Shown here: positions 17,692-26,111 of the stretch, piece after piece
Layout: each line of letters begins with the position of its first letter
How positions within the stretch are numbered: position 1 is the first letter of the stretch
DNA from: Muricoccus roseus
GTDB taxonomy: Bacteria; Pseudomonadota; Alphaproteobacteria; Acetobacterales; Acetobacteraceae
Assembly (NCBI RefSeq): GCF_900141905.1
Contig: NZ_FQZF01000024.1
Span: 1-64,000 of the forward strand
Direction of reading: 5' to 3'
Length of the DNA: 64,000 bases
Position numbers and translations under genes: made by a program
Notes under the pieces: generated by a model
Told to the model about the DNA's origin: nothing
The model's database searches: none
The model's input: the letters and a program-made list of their open reading frames with translations, nothing else

Positions 17692-18846
17692 TCACCTTGG
17701 CCGGAACCGCTCGAGCGCGGCCCGGTCGGGCTCCACGCCCAGCCCGGGCGCGTCCGGCACCGCGATCATGCCGCCGACGGGGCGGAGCGGCTCCCGCAGC
17801 AGCTCGTCGCGCAACGGGTTGTCGGCGACGTCGTATTCCACCCAGGGCGGGTCCACCTCGCTTTCCGTCACCGCCGGATAGGGCGGCTGGGCCGCGACGA
17901 GATGGACGGCCGCGGCGAGCCCGAGGCCCGTGCCCCAGACATGCGGCGAGAGCCGCGCATGGCGAAGCGTGCAGAGCTGGCCGATGAGCCGCCCCTGCGA
18001 GAGGCCGCCGCACAGCGCGAGGTCAGGCTGCGCCATGTCGATCACCCGGGGCGCCAGCAAGTGGTCGAAGGCGAAGGCGGTGTAGAGCGCCTCGCCGGTC
18101 GCGACCGGAATCTCGCGACGCGCCATCAGCGCCCGGTAGCCCTCCTCATCCGCCGGGGAGAGCGGCTCCTCGTACCATTCGATGCCGAAGGGCGCGATGG
18201 CGCGCATGCTCGCGAGCACCTGGTCGAGCCCGTAATTGCCGTTGGCATCCACGGCGATCCGCATCTCCGGCCCCAGCGTCTCGCGGGCAAGCCGCACGCG
18301 TGCGACATCGTCGGCCACGCCGCGCCCGATCTTGATCTTGCAGGCCGGGAAGTCGCGGAAGCGCGGCAGCTGCGCCTGCAGGCCGAGCGCGGGATCGGCG
18401 GTGAAGTAGCCGCCGGACCCGTAGACCGGCACGCTGTCCCGTGCCCGCCCGCCGATGAGCGCATGCACGGGCAATCCGTGCTCCTTCCCGAGCGCGTCAT
18501 GCACGGCCATGTCGATGCCGGAGAGCAGCGCCATCAGCCCGTTCTGGACGCCGAAGTGATAGTTGCGCGCCAGCAGGCGGTGGAACAGCGCGCCATGGTC
18601 CACGAGGCGCGCGCCGCGCCAGTCCGCCAGGACGAAATCGAGATAGGCGGCTGTGAAGCCTGGCGGGCCCCAGGCCTCGCCGAAGCCGCTGATCCCGGTA
18701 TTCGTCTCCACCTCGACGATGGTGGCGCCGCGGGCCGCCACCAGGCCGCGCGCCATGCCATAGGCGCCCGCCTCCCCCATGACGTGCAGCACGGGGTGCA
18801 AGGTGATGCGCGCGATCCGGGCCGCGCCGCCGGTCCAGTCCGTCAT
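17692..18846 (-). CDS. Enolase-superfamily enzyme (mandelate racemase/muconate lactonizing family)
   Basis: 384 residues: an N-terminal capping domain (ITLHPVLHVMGEAG) and a C-terminal barrel. Visible catalytic elements are the KxK motif in ACKIKIGRG and metal ligands in VDANGNYG (Asp), WYEEPLSP (Glu) and ATGEALYT (Glu). A histidine in LSPHVWGTGLG sits at the usual base position of the mandelate-racemase subgroup. Such enzymes racemise or dehydrate alpha-hydroxy acids, often acid sugars. With an SDR and an ABC importer, an acid-sugar dehydratase is the likeliest role. Its ATG overlaps the stop of the GntR gene. Confidence 0.9.
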   Translation of the reverse strand: MTDWTGGAARIARITLHPVLHVMGEAGAYGMARGLVAARGATIVEVETNTGISGFGEAWGPPGFTAAYLDFVLADWRGARLVDHGALFHRLLARNYHFGVQNGLMALLSGIDMAVHDALGKEHGLPVHALIGGRARDSVPVYGSGGYFTADPALGLQAQLPRFRDFPACKIKIGRGVADDVARVRLARETLGPEMRIAVDANGNYGLDQVLASMRAIAPFGIEWYEEPLSPADEEGYRALMARREIPVATGEALYTAFAFDHLLAPRVIDMAQPDLALCGGLSQGRLIGQLCTLRHARLSPHVWGTGLGLAAAVHLVAAQPPYPAVTESEVDPPWVEYDVADNPLRDELLREPLRPVGGMIAVPDAPGLGVEPDRAALERFRPR

Positions 18847-19499
18847 GGGGCCAAGCGCTCCCGCGATGCCGTGAGGTGATGGGCCATGGCGGCCTCGGCG
18901 GCCGCGGCGTCATGCCCCCACAGGGCGGCGACGATGGCCTCGTGCTCCCGCGCCGTCTCCTCCGCGCCTTGCTGGGCCTTCATGTAGAGGCGCGAGGCGT
19001 GGACCTGGGCGTTGAGGGCGGTGAGGGCCTGCCGGGCCGGCTCGTTGCCCGATGCCTCCGCGATAATGCCGTGGAAGGCCTCGTCCGCCGCGGCATGGGT
19101 GCGGTGCGTCTGCCAGGGACCACGGCGCACATGGGCTCCCATATCGGCCAGGCAGTCCCGCAGGCGCGTGATGGCCTGCGGCGTGATGCGCGGCGCCGCC
19201 TGCGCGGCCAGCCAGGGCTCCAGCCGCAGCCGTGTCTCGTACAGGTCCCGCAGGAAGGCCTGGTCGGGCATGGGGGCCACGGTGAAACCGAGATAGGCCT
19301 CGTTGCGGACGAGGCCGCGCGCGCAGAGCCCGGCCAGCGCCTCCCGCAGCGGGGTGGTGCTCACCGCCATCTCCCGCGCCAGGGCGTCGATGTTCAGCCG
19401 GGCGCCGGGCGCCAGGTCCTGATCCATGATTCGTTCCTGGAGCCGGGCACGGACCTGTTCAGCCAAGCCGACCCGGGTGACCACCCGTGTATCCTGCAT
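18843..19499 (-). CDS. GntR family regulator, FCD subfamily
   Basis: 218 residues. An N-terminal winged helix (GARLNIDALAREMAVSTTPL) is followed by an all-helical FCD domain with metal/effector-binding residues spread over the last 140 positions (DEAFHGIIAEASGN). It is the first gene of the leftward nine-gene operon, and its stop overlaps the next start (ATGA). A perfect palindrome of GntR type overlaps its own start codon, so it probably autorepresses the operon until an acidic metabolite binds. Confidence 0.92.
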   Translation of the reverse strand: MQDTRVVTRVGLAEQVRARLQERIMDQDLAPGARLNIDALAREMAVSTTPLREALAGLCARGLVRNEAYLGFTVAPMPDQAFLRDLYETRLRLEPWLAAQAAPRITPQAITRLRDCLADMGAHVRRGPWQTHRTHAAADEAFHGIIAEASGNEPARQALTALNAQVHASRLYMKAQQGAEETAREHEAIVAALWGHDAAAAEAAMAHHLTASRERLAP

Positions 19500-19509
19500 C
19501 GTGCACGAT
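19498..19509. promoter_or_regulatory. Candidate GntR/FCD operator ATCGTGCACGAT
   Basis: A perfect 12-bp palindrome that overlaps the ATG of the FCD regulator at 19497-19499. Its core T-C-G-T-G-C-A-C-G-A fits the TNGT-N(0-3)-ACNA pattern known for FadR-type regulators. It is well placed to block its own operon. Confidence 0.55.
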
Positions 19510-19871
19510 CCTAAACGAGGTCCGTATCCCCGTGCAAGGGATCTCCGGCCCGCCCTGCCCCAAAACCTTCATCCGTGGGGAACAGGGCCGCCCGGCGTCG
19601 TCACGCCCTGGCCACTTCGCGGGGAGGGAGGCAGGCAGAGGCGGCCGCTGGCCAAGCCAGGCAGCCGCACTTCCGGTGAACTCATCATCATCGAGGAAGG
19701 GGGCGGAGCGGGTCGCCGAGGCCGGCCGCCGGCACCATGGCCGTGGCAGGTGAAGCCACGGCCCGGCGCCTGGCTGCCTCGGCCAAGCGGCCGGGGATCA
19801 ACCCCGGGTGCCGGTAATCCCCATGCCCAGGGAGGACGTGATGAGGCCTGCTACGGCACCGGCGAGCGTGC
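19510..19871. other. Intergenic stretch, no supported gene
   Basis: About 360 bases between the operon start and a small leftward gene. It should hold the promoter of the nine-gene operon, but I see no convincing hexamers. Nothing else is supported. Confidence 0.5.
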
Positions 19872-20096
19872 CTAGCCCGGGGCCGCGGCCGACAGCGCCC
19901 GGCTCGCCTGCCACTGGCGCTGCACCTCCTCGTTCACCTCTTCCGCGGTCTTTCCGGGGCGGACGATCACTTCGGCGCCGTTCAGCTGGAAGCGGTAGGG
20001 CACGCCATCGCGATTCGCCTTCTCGACGCAGCGGTTGATGACATGCGGCAGGTAGTCGCTCTCGGTCGTCGGGTAGTCCTGGACATGCGACGTCAT
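19872..20096 (-). CDS. Small hypothetical protein
   Basis: 74 residues with no membrane segment or signal. The ATG at 20096 has GGGAGG five bases upstream, a strong reason to believe it is real and to prefer it over an earlier in-frame start. The sequence (MTSHVQDYPTTESDYLPHVI) has a helical start with regularly spaced charges, then PYRFQLNGAEVIVRPGKTAE, which looks like a short beta-hairpin, and a final helix. I do not recognise the family. Confidence 0.7.
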   Translation of the reverse strand: MTSHVQDYPTTESDYLPHVINRCVEKANRDGVPYRFQLNGAEVIVRPGKTAEEVNEEVQRQWQASRALSAAAPG

Positions 20097-20193
20097 GCTT
20101 GCCTCCCTGGCCTTTGACACCGAGCTTAGGACCAGGCGGCCGCCGCCGTCATTCCACGAATGTTGCCAGTCGTGTGAGGGGATCCGAACGGCT

Positions 20194-20412
20194 TCAGCCG
20201 ACGGACCATGGCCCGGGGCCGTGCCCCTTCTTCCAGCGCTCCTTCAGCTCGTCCCACTGGGCACGGCTGTCGCAGGCGAGCCGGAGGAGGTCCCGCGGGA
20301 GCTCCTCGTCCAGGGCGGAGTCCCAGCGTTCATGGAGGCTGCGGCTGAGCCAGAGGTCGAACGGGTCTGCCTGGCGGCCCGCGACCGGCAGCATGGGTCG
20401 GCGAGGCGGCAT
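20194..20412 (-). CDS. Small protein with NepR-like helical core
   Basis: 72 residues with GAGGA five bases before the ATG. The core DLWLSRSLHERWDSALDEEL, followed by PRDLLRLACD, matches the pattern seen in NepR anti-sigma factors: a hydrophobic/basic helix, an aromatic plus Asp, an acidic residue and Pro, then a Leu-rich helix. NepR binds the general-stress sigma factor EcfG and the PhyR response regulator. The C-terminal basic tail (WDELKERWKKGHG) is longer than I would expect. No PhyR or EcfG gene is in the window, so the match is tentative. Confidence 0.65.
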   Translation of the reverse strand: MPPRRPMLPVAGRQADPFDLWLSRSLHERWDSALDEELPRDLLRLACDSRAQWDELKERWKKGHGPGPWSVG

Positions 20413-20692
20413 GGTATCCTCGGCTGTTCCGGCCTCCAGCTGTGAGAACGTCTCTCAACGGGCAGGGTTCCTCCTGCCCGGCCAAGATCGCCGGCAGCGG
20501 AGCTTTTCGCCGTGCCTCACCCCGGCGTCGGCCGGGCACGGCTGACCTGTCGAGCCGTCCCCGGGCCCGGGCCAACACCCGGACGATCCATCCCTCTGGC
20601 GCTCGGTGACGGCGACGAGCGGAGGCAAGGCGCGCCCCCTTCCGCCGCGAAGGCCACCCGGGGGCGGGCCGAACCAAAGCCATCCCGGGCGG

Positions 20693-22000
20693 TCACCCCG
20701 CCGTCGATGCGGTGGCAGACTCCAGCATCCATCCGGCGAGAATGGTGATGCCCGCCATCAGGTCGTCGATGTCCATGGCCTCGTCCGGATTGTGGCTTCC
20801 ATTGGCGTTGCGCACAAAGACCATGCCCATCGGCACCCCCATCGCGGCGAAGGTCGCGGCGTCATGCGAGGCGGGGCTACCGAGAGGCTGCCAGTCCAGG
20901 CCATGGGCGATGGCCTGGCGCTCGAGGCATTCGCGAACGAGGGGCGCCACGGGCCCGACGGGGGCGGAGGCGCGCGCGCCAAGGTCGAAACGGACCCCTC
21001 GCCGGGACTCAATTTCGGCGACCATGGTCAGAACGCGCCGTTCCAATGCCGCCAGCACCGCCTCGTCATAGGCGCGGACATCCAAGCTCATCAGGAACCG
21101 GCCGGGCACGCTGGTCATGCCATGCAACGCCGCATCCGTGTGGAAGCGGCCGATCGTCGTCGCCATAGGGATGCCCGCGGCCTCGTGCTCCTCCCAGATG
21201 CGATCCATGCCGGTGGCGAAATCGGCGCCGGCCAGCGCGGCATCGCGCCGGAAGCGCCGGGGCAGGCCGACATGGGCCTGCTCCCCTGAAATGGTGATGT
21301 CGGGGTAGCGGAAGTTCCCGGGAATGCCCGTGCCCACCGCGATCGGCCGCCCAGCCTCCAACAGGCTTGGCGCCTGCTCGATATGCAGTTCGACGAAGCT
21401 CGCGATACGGGCGGGGTCCAGGTGCCGCCGTCCCTCGCGCAGGGCAGCCACGTCCGCGCCCTGGTCCGCCATATGGGAGGCGAGGCTGCGCCCGCTGTCG
21501 ATCCGCGTGGCGCTGTCCAGCGCAGCCGGCGGCAGAATGCCGAATGCGCCACGGCTGCCGACATAGGAAACCTGGAACCAGACGCTTTCCTCCGCACGGA
21601 TCGCCATGACGGTGACGTCCCGCTCCGGCTGCGGGCACAGCGCCCGCAGGGCCTGCAAGGCGGCCAGCCCCGCGACGACGCCCGCCGCGCCATCGTAGTT
21701 CCCGCCATGCGGGACGGAATCCAGATGAGAGCCCGTCATCAGCACGGGCGCGGAGCGATCCCGTCCGGGAAGCGTGACATAGGTGTTGAGGGCCAGGTCA
21801 TGGCTCACCTCGTAGCCGAGCGCGCGGGCTTTCCTCGCCAGCATGGCATGGGCGAAGGCCTCGCCCTCGCCATAGGGCGCCCGCGTCACTCCGGGATGGT
21901 CCAGCGTCGCCCCTCGCAGCTCATCGAACAGCGCCTCGACCATCGGACGGGTGGCCGTGACGGCGGAGATGATCTGCGTCGGGGGGGCGAGACCGGCCAT
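20693..22000 (-). CDS. M20 family amidohydrolase (allantoate / N-carbamoyl-amino-acid hydrolase type)
   Basis: 435 residues. Metal-binding motifs are TGSHLDSVPHGGNYDGAAGV (His and bridging Asp), IRAEESVWF (Glu pair), ELHIEQAP (His) and a C-terminal SPASHDAATFA (His), in the order seen in the dizinc hydantoinase-associated amidases. The family hydrolyses allantoate, ureidoglycolate, beta-ureidopropionate or N-carbamoyl amino acids. The start at 22000 precedes the first domain helix; the upstream frame to 22087 is unsupported. It stands alone, so the substrate is open. Confidence 0.92.
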   Translation of the reverse strand: MAGLAPPTQIISAVTATRPMVEALFDELRGATLDHPGVTRAPYGEGEAFAHAMLARKARALGYEVSHDLALNTYVTLPGRDRSAPVLMTGSHLDSVPHGGNYDGAAGVVAGLAALQALRALCPQPERDVTVMAIRAEESVWFQVSYVGSRGAFGILPPAALDSATRIDSGRSLASHMADQGADVAALREGRRHLDPARIASFVELHIEQAPSLLEAGRPIAVGTGIPGNFRYPDITISGEQAHVGLPRRFRRDAALAGADFATGMDRIWEEHEAAGIPMATTIGRFHTDAALHGMTSVPGRFLMSLDVRAYDEAVLAALERRVLTMVAEIESRRGVRFDLGARASAPVGPVAPLVRECLERQAIAHGLDWQPLGSPASHDAATFAAMGVPMGMVFVRNANGSHNPDEAMDIDDLMAGITILAGWMLESATASTAG

Positions 22001-22162
22001 GCATTCAAATCCTCTCAATTCTCTGAAACGGTACCGGAAATCCGACCGCGGGAACAATTCGCGCTGTCCCGCAGCGGCGATTCCCACGAATCTCGCGAGC
22101 GGCCCGTGCCAGCGTCGTACGCTGCCATCCTGTCGATCAGCCCGTCGGCCCTGTGCCGGCGG

Positions 22163-22453
22163 TCACTCCACCTTCGCCTCATAGGCATCGAGCCGCCTGC
22201 GGATCGCAGGGTTGCCCGCGTGGCGCCGCTTGAGCCGCTCCAGCTCGGCATCCGTGCCGCGGCAATTCGCCTCCAGGGCCCGTGCGATCGCCCCCGCGCG
22301 GGCGGGGTCGTCGGAATCCTCGCCCCGGAAATGGTCGCAGCGGTCGCGCCGGGCGGTGAAGGCCTGCACATCGGGCGGCGCCTCGGCCGCCAAAGCCGGC
22401 CAGGCGGAGATCCAGGCGGCGAGGGCGGCCGAAGGGAGCGACATCGGGTGCAT
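22163..22453 (-). CDS. Small secreted hypothetical protein
   Basis: 96 residues. It begins with a signal peptide (MSLPSAALAAWISAWPALAA, cleavage after about ALAA). The mature part is short, highly charged and helical with two cysteines (RRDRCDHFRGEDSD and EANCRGTDAELERL) that could pair in the periplasm. Start could be 22453 or the in-frame ATG at 22444. It is divergent from the M48 peptidase gene. No family recognised. Confidence 0.7.
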   Translation of the reverse strand: MHPMSLPSAALAAWISAWPALAAEAPPDVQAFTARRDRCDHFRGEDSDDPARAGAIARALEANCRGTDAELERLKRRHAGNPAIRRRLDAYEAKVE

Positions 22454-22626
22454 GCCCGGAGATCGTCCCGATCACGTCCAGTTGGTCAAGCGGCCAGCCC
22501 GGTTTTCGCCCATGCGGGGGTCTATCCTACCCTGCCGCTCTACGCAGGGCGCGAGAAGCGGAGGATCCGTCCATTCCCGAGACACCCCGGCGCGGCCGCG
22601 CCACACTGGGCCTCCTGGCGACCACC

Positions 22627-24756
22627 GTGCTGCTGCCCCTTGCCCTCCTGGGCCTCGGCCTGTGGGAACAGCAACGCGGCGCGTCCGACGAGGAGGCGAT
22701 GGAGTTGCAGCGGGGGCAGGCGGCCAAGGCGGTCGCGCTTCTGGAGGCTCGCCCAGCCCAGCCCGATGGCCGCCCGGATTTCGGCGCCCGGTTCCGCCGC
22801 AACGGCCACACCTATGTCGGCCCTCTCGCCCTTTCCGAGGCGCGTGACGCCCTCGATGACGCGGAGAGCGCGCTCGCCCTGTCCCGCGCCCGCCGGTACC
22901 TGCCGCCCGTCGTGGCCGCATGCGCCGGGGTCGCCGCCGGCCTGTCGGTCCTCGCCCTCCTGGCCGCGACGCTGCTGGTACGGGCGGGGCGCAGATCGCG
23001 GGACGCGCTGGTCCGCGGCTTCTCCCTCGTCCGGCGCGTGCTGCCGCCGATGATGGGAACGCAGGTGGTGCTGGTCGCGATCGGTGTCGTCGCGGCCGTG
23101 GCCTTCGAGGCCTCGGCCATCCTCGAGGCCGGCAATCTCTCGAGCGGCGGGGCCAAGCTGCTGGGCATCGCCGCCATCGCGATCGGCGCCAGCCTCTGGA
23201 CCGCGGGGAAAGCCGTGGTGCAGCTGCGGCGCACGGTGGGCCTCTTCACGCCGGACCCGCTCTCCATCATGGGCCGCCCCGTGACGCGGGAGGAGGCGCC
23301 GGGCCTGTGGCGCATGCTCGATGAACTGGCCACGCGGCTCGGCGCCCTGCTGCCGGACAATGTCGTGGTCGGCCTCACCGGCGGCTTCTTCGTCAGCTCC
23401 GGCGCGAAGGTCCTGGAGCCCGGCGGCGGCACGCTGGCGGGGCGCACACTCTATCTCCCCCTTCCCTTCCTGCCCCTGCTGCGGGAGGACGAGGTGGCCA
23501 CCATCATCGGTCATGAGCTGGCGCATTTCTCGGGCGGCGACACCGAATACAGCCTCCGCTTCCTGCCCATCTATGCCGGCGTGGGCCGCTCGCTGGATGC
23601 CGTCGCCCTCGCCGGCATGGGCGGCGACGGCTCCATCTCGCCGCTGACCCGCCCGGCACTGAAGCTGGGCGTCTTCGTCATGGACCAGTTCCACCATGCC
23701 GTGCGGCACTGGAGCCGCCTGCGCGAATTCGCCGCCGACGCCGCCGGCGCGAAGGTCACCTCGGCCGATGCGGCCGCGCGCGCCCTGCTCCGCACGGCCG
23801 CTGCCTACCCACGCGTGGACGAAACCCTGGAGCGCGCCTTTCGCGCCCCCGACGCCGCGCCGGCCGACCTGGTCGCCGCCGCCCTGCACCACGCCGAAGA
23901 ACGTGGCCTGGTGGATCCGACAGGACATCTGGAGGAGACGCAGCCCCACCCGACCGATACCCACCCGCCCACGCGCCAGCGCCTTGCCGCCCTCGGCCGG
24001 GAGCCGGGGCCCGAGCTGCTGGCCGAAGCCGCAGCCGCGCCACCCCCGGAGGCGATCTCGCGCCTCGCCAAGTATTTCGCCGAGCCGGACTCGCTCTGCC
24101 GGGCCGCCAGCGCCGACTTCCTGCGCGCCGCGCGCGACAACGCGCGGGAGGCGCATCAGGCGTTGGAGGCCGCCGCCTCCGAGGTGGCAGAGGAGCCGGT
24201 GGCGCTGCATGAGAACACCCGCGGGGGCGCCATCTTCCTGTTCGTCTTCGGCGGATTGCTGGTGGCCGGCGCCCTGACCGTGCTGGCTGTGGACGTGCCC
24301 GGCACCGACGCCTCAGGTAAAATGATCGCGGCCGGCGCCGGTGGCGGCCTTGGCCTCCTCTTCATCGGCTTCGGCGTGCCGCTCCTGCGGCGCGGCGACA
24401 AGCCCTTTGCCATCCTCCGCCAGGAATCCATCCACATCAGCGGGCTCGACCGGCCGATCCTCTGGGAACATGTGGCGGATCTCGACATCACGCTGGATGG
24501 CGGCCGGCTGGTCACCCGCATCCTCCTCCCGCCGGAAGCGCCCTTCCCGGCGCGCCTGCCGCGGGGGCGTCGCGTGAAGCTGGATCCGAAGCGCCGGATC
24601 CTCTCCTTCGCGGCGTCCCCGCCGCGCCACCTCAAGGTGCAGGGCTTCGCCGACCTCATCGGGCGCTACCGACAGGCCGACGCCGCGCGCCGTATCCTGG
24701 CGGCGGAAGCCCGGGCGGCATCCGCATCCGATGCCGAAAATGTAACCGGCGCGTGA
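22627..24756 (+). CDS. Membrane-anchored M48-type zinc metallopeptidase, multidomain
   Basis: At least 709 residues. N-terminal TM segments (LLPLALLGLGLW, then pairs near residues 95-120 and 140-175) precede an M48 peptidase core: zinc motif HELAH at residues 296-300, third-ligand region LREFAADAAGAK, followed by the PPTRQRLAAL segment typical of the family. After residue ~540 come two more TM segments (IFLFVFGGLLVAGALTVLAV and a second) and a beta-rich ~100-residue tail resembling a bacterial PH-like domain (inference). GTG 22627 has no ribosome site and cuts the first TM. The frame is open upstream, where GGAGG at 22560 precedes an ATT at 22573 giving I/M-PETPRRGRATLG, a more natural start. 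Confidence 0.9.
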   Translation: MLLPLALLGLGLWEQQRGASDEEAMELQRGQAAKAVALLEARPAQPDGRPDFGARFRRNGHTYVGPLALSEARDALDDAESALALSRARRYLPPVVAACAGVAAGLSVLALLAATLLVRAGRRSRDALVRGFSLVRRVLPPMMGTQVVLVAIGVVAAVAFEASAILEAGNLSSGGAKLLGIAAIAIGASLWTAGKAVVQLRRTVGLFTPDPLSIMGRPVTREEAPGLWRMLDELATRLGALLPDNVVVGLTGGFFVSSGAKVLEPGGGTLAGRTLYLPLPFLPLLREDEVATIIGHELAHFSGGDTEYSLRFLPIYAGVGRSLDAVALAGMGGDGSISPLTRPALKLGVFVMDQFHHAVRHWSRLREFAADAAGAKVTSADAAARALLRTAAAYPRVDETLERAFRAPDAAPADLVAAALHHAEERGLVDPTGHLEETQPHPTDTHPPTRQRLAALGREPGPELLAEAAAAPPPEAISRLAKYFAEPDSLCRAASADFLRAARDNAREAHQALEAAASEVAEEPVALHENTRGGAIFLFVFGGLLVAGALTVLAVDVPGTDASGKMIAAGAGGGLGLLFIGFGVPLLRRGDKPFAILRQESIHISGLDRPILWEHVADLDITLDGGRLVTRILLPPEAPFPARLPRGRRVKLDPKRRILSFAASPPRHLKVQGFADLIGRYRQADAARRILAAEARAASASDAENVTGA

Positions 24757-24792
24757 CTTCTCCCCCGCACCCGCCCCGCTAGAAATTCGGCC

Positions 24793-25305
24793 ATGCAACC
24801 CCAGGCCGAATCTCCCCGCCCGCTCACCCTGCCGCCGCAGGGCGACCACTGGCGGCATAGGCTATGGGGCCTGTTGGGCACGGTCATGTTCGGGGCGATG
24901 CTTATCGCCATCGGCATCTACACGGTGCCCGGCCTCGTCAGTGACTGGCGAATCCGCGGCACGGCAGAGCCCGTGGCGGGCGGCCGGGTCACGGAGGGGT
25001 CCTGCAGCTCGAAGCTCGTGCTGACCATCTGTGACGCCACCCTCTCGCTCCAGACGAAGTCAGGGCCGGTGTCGCGCGACGTGAACTACATCTTCACCGA
25101 CGTGCATTCCGGCAGCTACTCGGTGACGGTGGTGGCCGACCCGGCGCATCCGGAGCCGGCAACGACCGACATGGCGCTGGAAAAGCTCTGGAACCGGACG
25201 ATCACCTTGCTGGTCGGCGGCGGCATCCTGCTCGCACTGACCATGGCGCCGATCATCGGCATCATCCGGCGGCTCCGGCATCGCGATGAGGCAAGCGCCG
25301 CCTGA
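24793..25305 (+). CDS. Hypothetical membrane protein, partner of the M48 peptidase
   Basis: 170 residues with a TM helix near residues 28-50 (LLGTVMFGAMLIAIGIYTVP), an extracytoplasmic beta-rich domain of about 85 residues, and a second TM at ~138-157 ending in a basic cytoplasmic tail. The layout resembles DUF3592-type proteins, but I cannot confirm membership. Two cysteines (SCSSKLVLTICDA) could form a disulfide. It starts 36 bases after the peptidase, so the two are probably co-transcribed and act together in the envelope. Confidence 0.75.
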   Translation: MQPQAESPRPLTLPPQGDHWRHRLWGLLGTVMFGAMLIAIGIYTVPGLVSDWRIRGTAEPVAGGRVTEGSCSSKLVLTICDATLSLQTKSGPVSRDVNYIFTDVHSGSYSVTVVADPAHPEPATTDMALEKLWNRTITLLVGGGILLALTMAPIIGIIRRLRHRDEASAA

Positions 25306-25415
25306 GCGCCTGATTTCGGGATGAGCGGAAGCGCGTTCCCGCGCCCCGCCGATCGGCCGGGCACCCCTGCCCCGATGATGCCTGGCGATCCTCGGCTCTT
25401 CGACCGCGGCAGCGC

Positions 25416-25625
25416 TTACCGGCGGCCGAGGTTCCTCTGCGCGGCTCCCAGCACCTCCTCCAGGCTTTCAAGCCATTGCTCCGCCTCCTCCAGCGCGGCG
25501 GAGCGCGTATCTGACGGGCCGAGACCCTGTAATTCGGCAAGTACGCTGCGCTGCCTCTCCACCTGGTCCTCGATCCGGTCCACCAAGGCAGCCAGGATGC
25601 TCACGCCGGGAGGCGCTGCGTGCAT
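25416..25625 (-). CDS. Small hypothetical coiled-coil protein
   Basis: 69 residues, mostly helical with heptad-like spacing (LVDRIEDQVERQRSVLAELQ, then LEEAEQWLESLEEVLGAAQR). The ATG at 25625 gives a compact acidic protein; the longer open frame to 25775 adds a basic tail with unlike composition. No good ribosome site is visible. Family unknown. Confidence 0.5.
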   Translation of the reverse strand: MHAAPPGVSILAALVDRIEDQVERQRSVLAELQGLGPSDTRSAALEEAEQWLESLEEVLGAAQRNLGRR

Positions 25626-25922
25626 TGCGCCATCTTTCGGAGCGCCGGGCAGCGGCAGCATCGGCCGGCATAGGGCGCTCCGCCGCGCACGGTCCACTCG
25701 GCTCAGGGCTCGGCGCCGTTCAGGTCGAATGTCGCAGCTGGTCAAAAGCGAACTCCGGCTGTCTCCAAGAACCACCGCACTGCAAGCACATTTTGTCGAT
25801 GCCGCGCGTCGTCAAGACGACATCCATCAGATCACTTCGTCGCGACTCCTCACGGCCATATCGTCCGGTTCAACTCCGACCCTCCATTCCGCGTTATGGC
25901 GAAAACGAGCGTGGAGTTCCGC

Positions 25923-26111
25923 ATGTCGAAGGCAGGCTTTTTCGCGCGTCCGATCGAGGTGGACGGAAAGCACCACCCGCAGGGCGACCGCAAGGAGGAG
26001 AAGGAGTCGTCGCGCTGGTCCGATACTGTTCACAAGGTGGCTGACAGCATCCGGAGCTTGCTGCCCTCCTCCGAGCCCTCGAAAGAGTCCGATCCTGAGC
26101 GCGCGGCATAG
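25923..26111 (+). CDS. Putative small charged protein
   Basis: 62 residues, strongly charged (KEEKESSRWSDTVHKVADSI), with GGAG seven bases before this ATG. A second in-frame ATG at 25896 has no such site. The protein begins MSKAGFFARPIEVDG and ends in a low-complexity Ser/Glu/Pro tail. No family recognised; it may be a short stress-type protein or a chance frame. Confidence 0.4.
   Translation: MSKAGFFARPIEVDGKHHPQGDRKEEKESSRWSDTVHKVADSIRSLLPSSEPSKESDPERAA

Noticed and set aside
19798-19911. Possible 38-residue leftward peptide ending AGLITSSLGMGITGTRG
   Set aside because: The end looks like a small membrane protein, but there is no start with a ribosome site, and it overlaps the better-supported gene at 19872.
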